A stretch of 6,493 nt of DNA from an uncultured Clostridia bacterium (GTDB lineage: Bacteria; Bacillota_A; Clostridia; Oscillospirales; Oscillospiraceae). The stretch lies in NCBI GenBank assembly GCA_946410505.1, contig CAMKAP010000119.1:1-6493 (forward strand), read 5' to 3'. How positions within the stretch are numbered: position 1 is the stretch's first letter; each line of letters begins with the position of its first letter. Below are positions 5,183-6,493 of this stretch, in pieces. Made by a program: the position numbers and the translations under genes. Under the pieces are notes generated by a model. The model saw only the letters and a program-made list of their open reading frames with translations. It had not been told where the DNA came from and did no database searches.

Positions 5183-6493
5183 TCAGAATACCTGCGTCGC
5201 CAGCTTCTCTGCGGGGAGCGCGGCTTTGTAGCGCTTGAGGAAGCGGTTGAAGCCATCCACGTCCTGCTCGTCCGCCATGAGGGTGACGGATCTTGCCCCG
5301 GCAAAGACCTTGTTGTCCAGATAGTCCGCCAGGCTCTCGCCCTCCTCGTGCCAGAGCATGTAGGCCCCCAGCAGCGCCATGCCGTAGGGGCCGCCCTCGC
5401 CGGCCGTCTCCATCACGGAGACCGGCGCGCCCACCGCCGCGGACAGCATCCGCTGTCCCACCTCGGGGGTCTTGAAGAAGCCGCCGTGGCCGTAGAGCTT
5501 GTCGATGCCCACCTGCTCGGTCTGCGTCAGGATGTCGAGACCGATCTTCAGGGTGGAGAGCGCGGAGAGGATGTGGCTGCGCATGAAATTGGCCAGCGTG
5601 AAGTTTGCGTCCGGCCTGCGGAGGAAGAGCGGCCGCCCCTCGTCCAGATCGGTGACACCCTCGCCGGAGAAGTAATTGTAGCTCATCAGCCCGCCGCAGT
5701 CCGCGTCGCCCTCCAGCGCCTTGCGGAAGAGCATGGTAAAGAGCTCTCCCTTGTTCTGGGGGGCGCCGATGGCGAGGGCGAACTCACCCAGGAGATTGAC
5801 CCAGGCGTTGATGTCGGAGGTGCAGTTGTTGCAGTGCACCATGGCAACCGGCGCGCCGTCCGGCGTGGTGACCATGTCGATCTCCCGGTGGACGCCCAGG
5901 GGCTTCTCCGTAACGATCATCGCGAAGTCGGAGGTGCCGGCGGAGACGTTGCCGGTACGGGGACGGACGGAGTTGGTGGCCGCCATGCCGGTGCCCGCGT
6001 CGCCCTCGCAGGGGGCCACGGGGATGCCGGGCCGCAGGACGCCGCTGGGGTCCAGGAACTTCGCGCCCTCGGCGCTCAGCGTACCGCCGCAGGCGCCGGC
6101 GGGCAGGACCTCGGGCAGGATCGCGCGCAGGTCGATGCCGGTCAGCTCCTCAAACTTGCGCAGCATCTCCTCGTCATAGTCACAGCGGGCGCTGTCGATG
6201 GGAAACATGCCGGAGGCCTCGCCCACGCCCATGCGCTTTTCGCCGGTGAGCTGCCAGTGAATGTATCCTGCCAGGGTCGTGAGGTAAGCGATGTCCTTGA
6301 CATGCTCTTCCCCGTTGAGGATGGCCTGATAGAGATGGGCGATGCTCCAGCGCTGGGGGATGTTGAAATCAAAGAGCGCGGTCAGCTTCTCGGCAGCTTC
6401 GCCGGTGATCGTGTTGCGCCAGGTGCGAAACTCGGCAAGCTGCCTGCCTTCGGCGTCAAAGGGCAGATAGCCGTGCATCATGGCGGACACGCC
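5183..6493 (-). CDS. FGGY-family carbohydrate kinase, N-terminus beyond right window edge
   Basis: The 436 visible residues are the C-terminal four-fifths of a sugar kinase of about 530 residues (ribulokinase/xylulokinase superfamily), which phosphorylates a sugar or sugar alcohol with ATP in the cytoplasm. The frame stays open to the edge, reading G-V-S-A-M-M-H-G-Y, so the GTG at 6488-6490 and the downstream ATGs are internal, not the start. Counting from that GTG: W-R-N (24-26) and R-W-S-I-A-H (47-52) in the sugar-binding domain, G-D-A-G-T-G (163-168, with the likely catalytic base Asp164), T-G-N-V-S-A-G-T-S (179-187, ATP phosphate contacts) and G-H-G-G-F-F-K-T-P (334-342) plus [10 protein letters not shown] (361-370, C-terminal ATP domain). 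The exact sugar cannot be told; L-ribulose or another pentulose is plausible. It is convergent with the glycan operon, separated by the hairpin, and noticeably GC-richer, so it probably belongs to a different functional unit. Confidence 0.92.
   Translation of the reverse strand, partial: GVSAMMHGYLPFDAEGRQLAEFRTWRNTITGEAAEKLTALFDFNIPQRWSIAHLYQAILNGEEHVKDIAYLTTLAGYIHWQLTGEKRMGVGEASGMFPIDSARCDYDEEMLRKFEELTGIDLRAILPEVLPAGACGGTLSAEGAKFLDPSGVLRPGIPVAPCEGDAGTGMAATNSVRPRTGNVSAGTSDFAMIVTEKPLGVHREIDMVTTPDGAPVAMVHCNNCTSDINAWVNLLGEFALAIGAPQNKGELFTMLFRKALEGDADCGGLMSYNYFSGEGVTDLDEGRPLFLRRPDANFTLANFMRSHILSALSTLKIGLDILTQTEQVGIDKLYGHGGFFKTPEVGQRMLSAAVGAPVSVMETAGEGGPYGMALLGAYMLWHEEGESLADYLDNKVFAGARSVTLMADEQDVDGFNRFLKRYKAALPAEKLATQVF

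Noticed and set aside
1..6493. CRISPR arrays, tRNA or rRNA genes, insertion sequences and toxin-antitoxin pairs.
   Set aside because: I looked for regularly spaced repeats, RNA signatures, transposase motifs and small paired genes and saw none.

Overview
The window looks like chromosomal DNA from a Gram-positive, anaerobic, Clostridia-type bacterium, probably a moderately GC-rich gut Oscillospiraceae/Lachnospiraceae relative. This is an inference from strong AGGAGG-type ribosome binding sites, sigma-A-like promoters, a small lipoprotein-like phosphoesterase, and an FGGY kinase of a type I associate with Clostridia. I cannot assign a genus.

Layout. (1) Positions 1-1385 hold a leftward operon: a PglC-like phosphoglycosyl transferase (756-1385), a PglD/NeuD-like sugar N-acyltransferase (130-759, overlapping the first by 4 bp as ATGA), then the N-terminus of an acyl carrier protein (1-109, cut by the window edge). 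(2) Positions 1386-1813 are a 428-bp divergent control region with no credible gene. It has a leftward promoter (TATAAT at 1426-1431), a rightward extended -10 promoter (1648-1676) and a leader of about 130 nt. (3) Positions 1814-5107 hold a rightward, tightly coupled operon: a PglE-like PLP aminotransferase (1814-3061), an uncharacterised nucleotidyltransferase-family protein (3069-4241) and a membrane-anchored metallophosphoesterase (4238-5107). (4) A perfect 18-bp hairpin (5129-5168) separates this operon from a convergent, GC-richer gene for an FGGY sugar kinase (5183-6493, N-terminus beyond the right edge).

How the genes work together. PglE, PglD and PglC homologues are the enzymes that (i) transaminate UDP-4-keto-6-deoxy-GlcNAc, (ii) N-acetylate the new 4-amino group, and (iii) load the resulting di-N-acetylbacillosamine-type sugar phosphate onto undecaprenyl phosphate, starting a lipid-linked glycan. 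The window therefore carries most of a bacillosamine-type initiation pathway, split over two divergent operons. The 4,6-dehydratase (PglF) is not in the window. The acyl carrier protein beside PglD, and the nucleotidyltransferase-like protein and phosphoesterase translationally coupled behind PglE, are not part of the textbook Pgl pathway and are the most interesting elements. The FGGY kinase appears to be an unrelated carbohydrate-catabolism gene.
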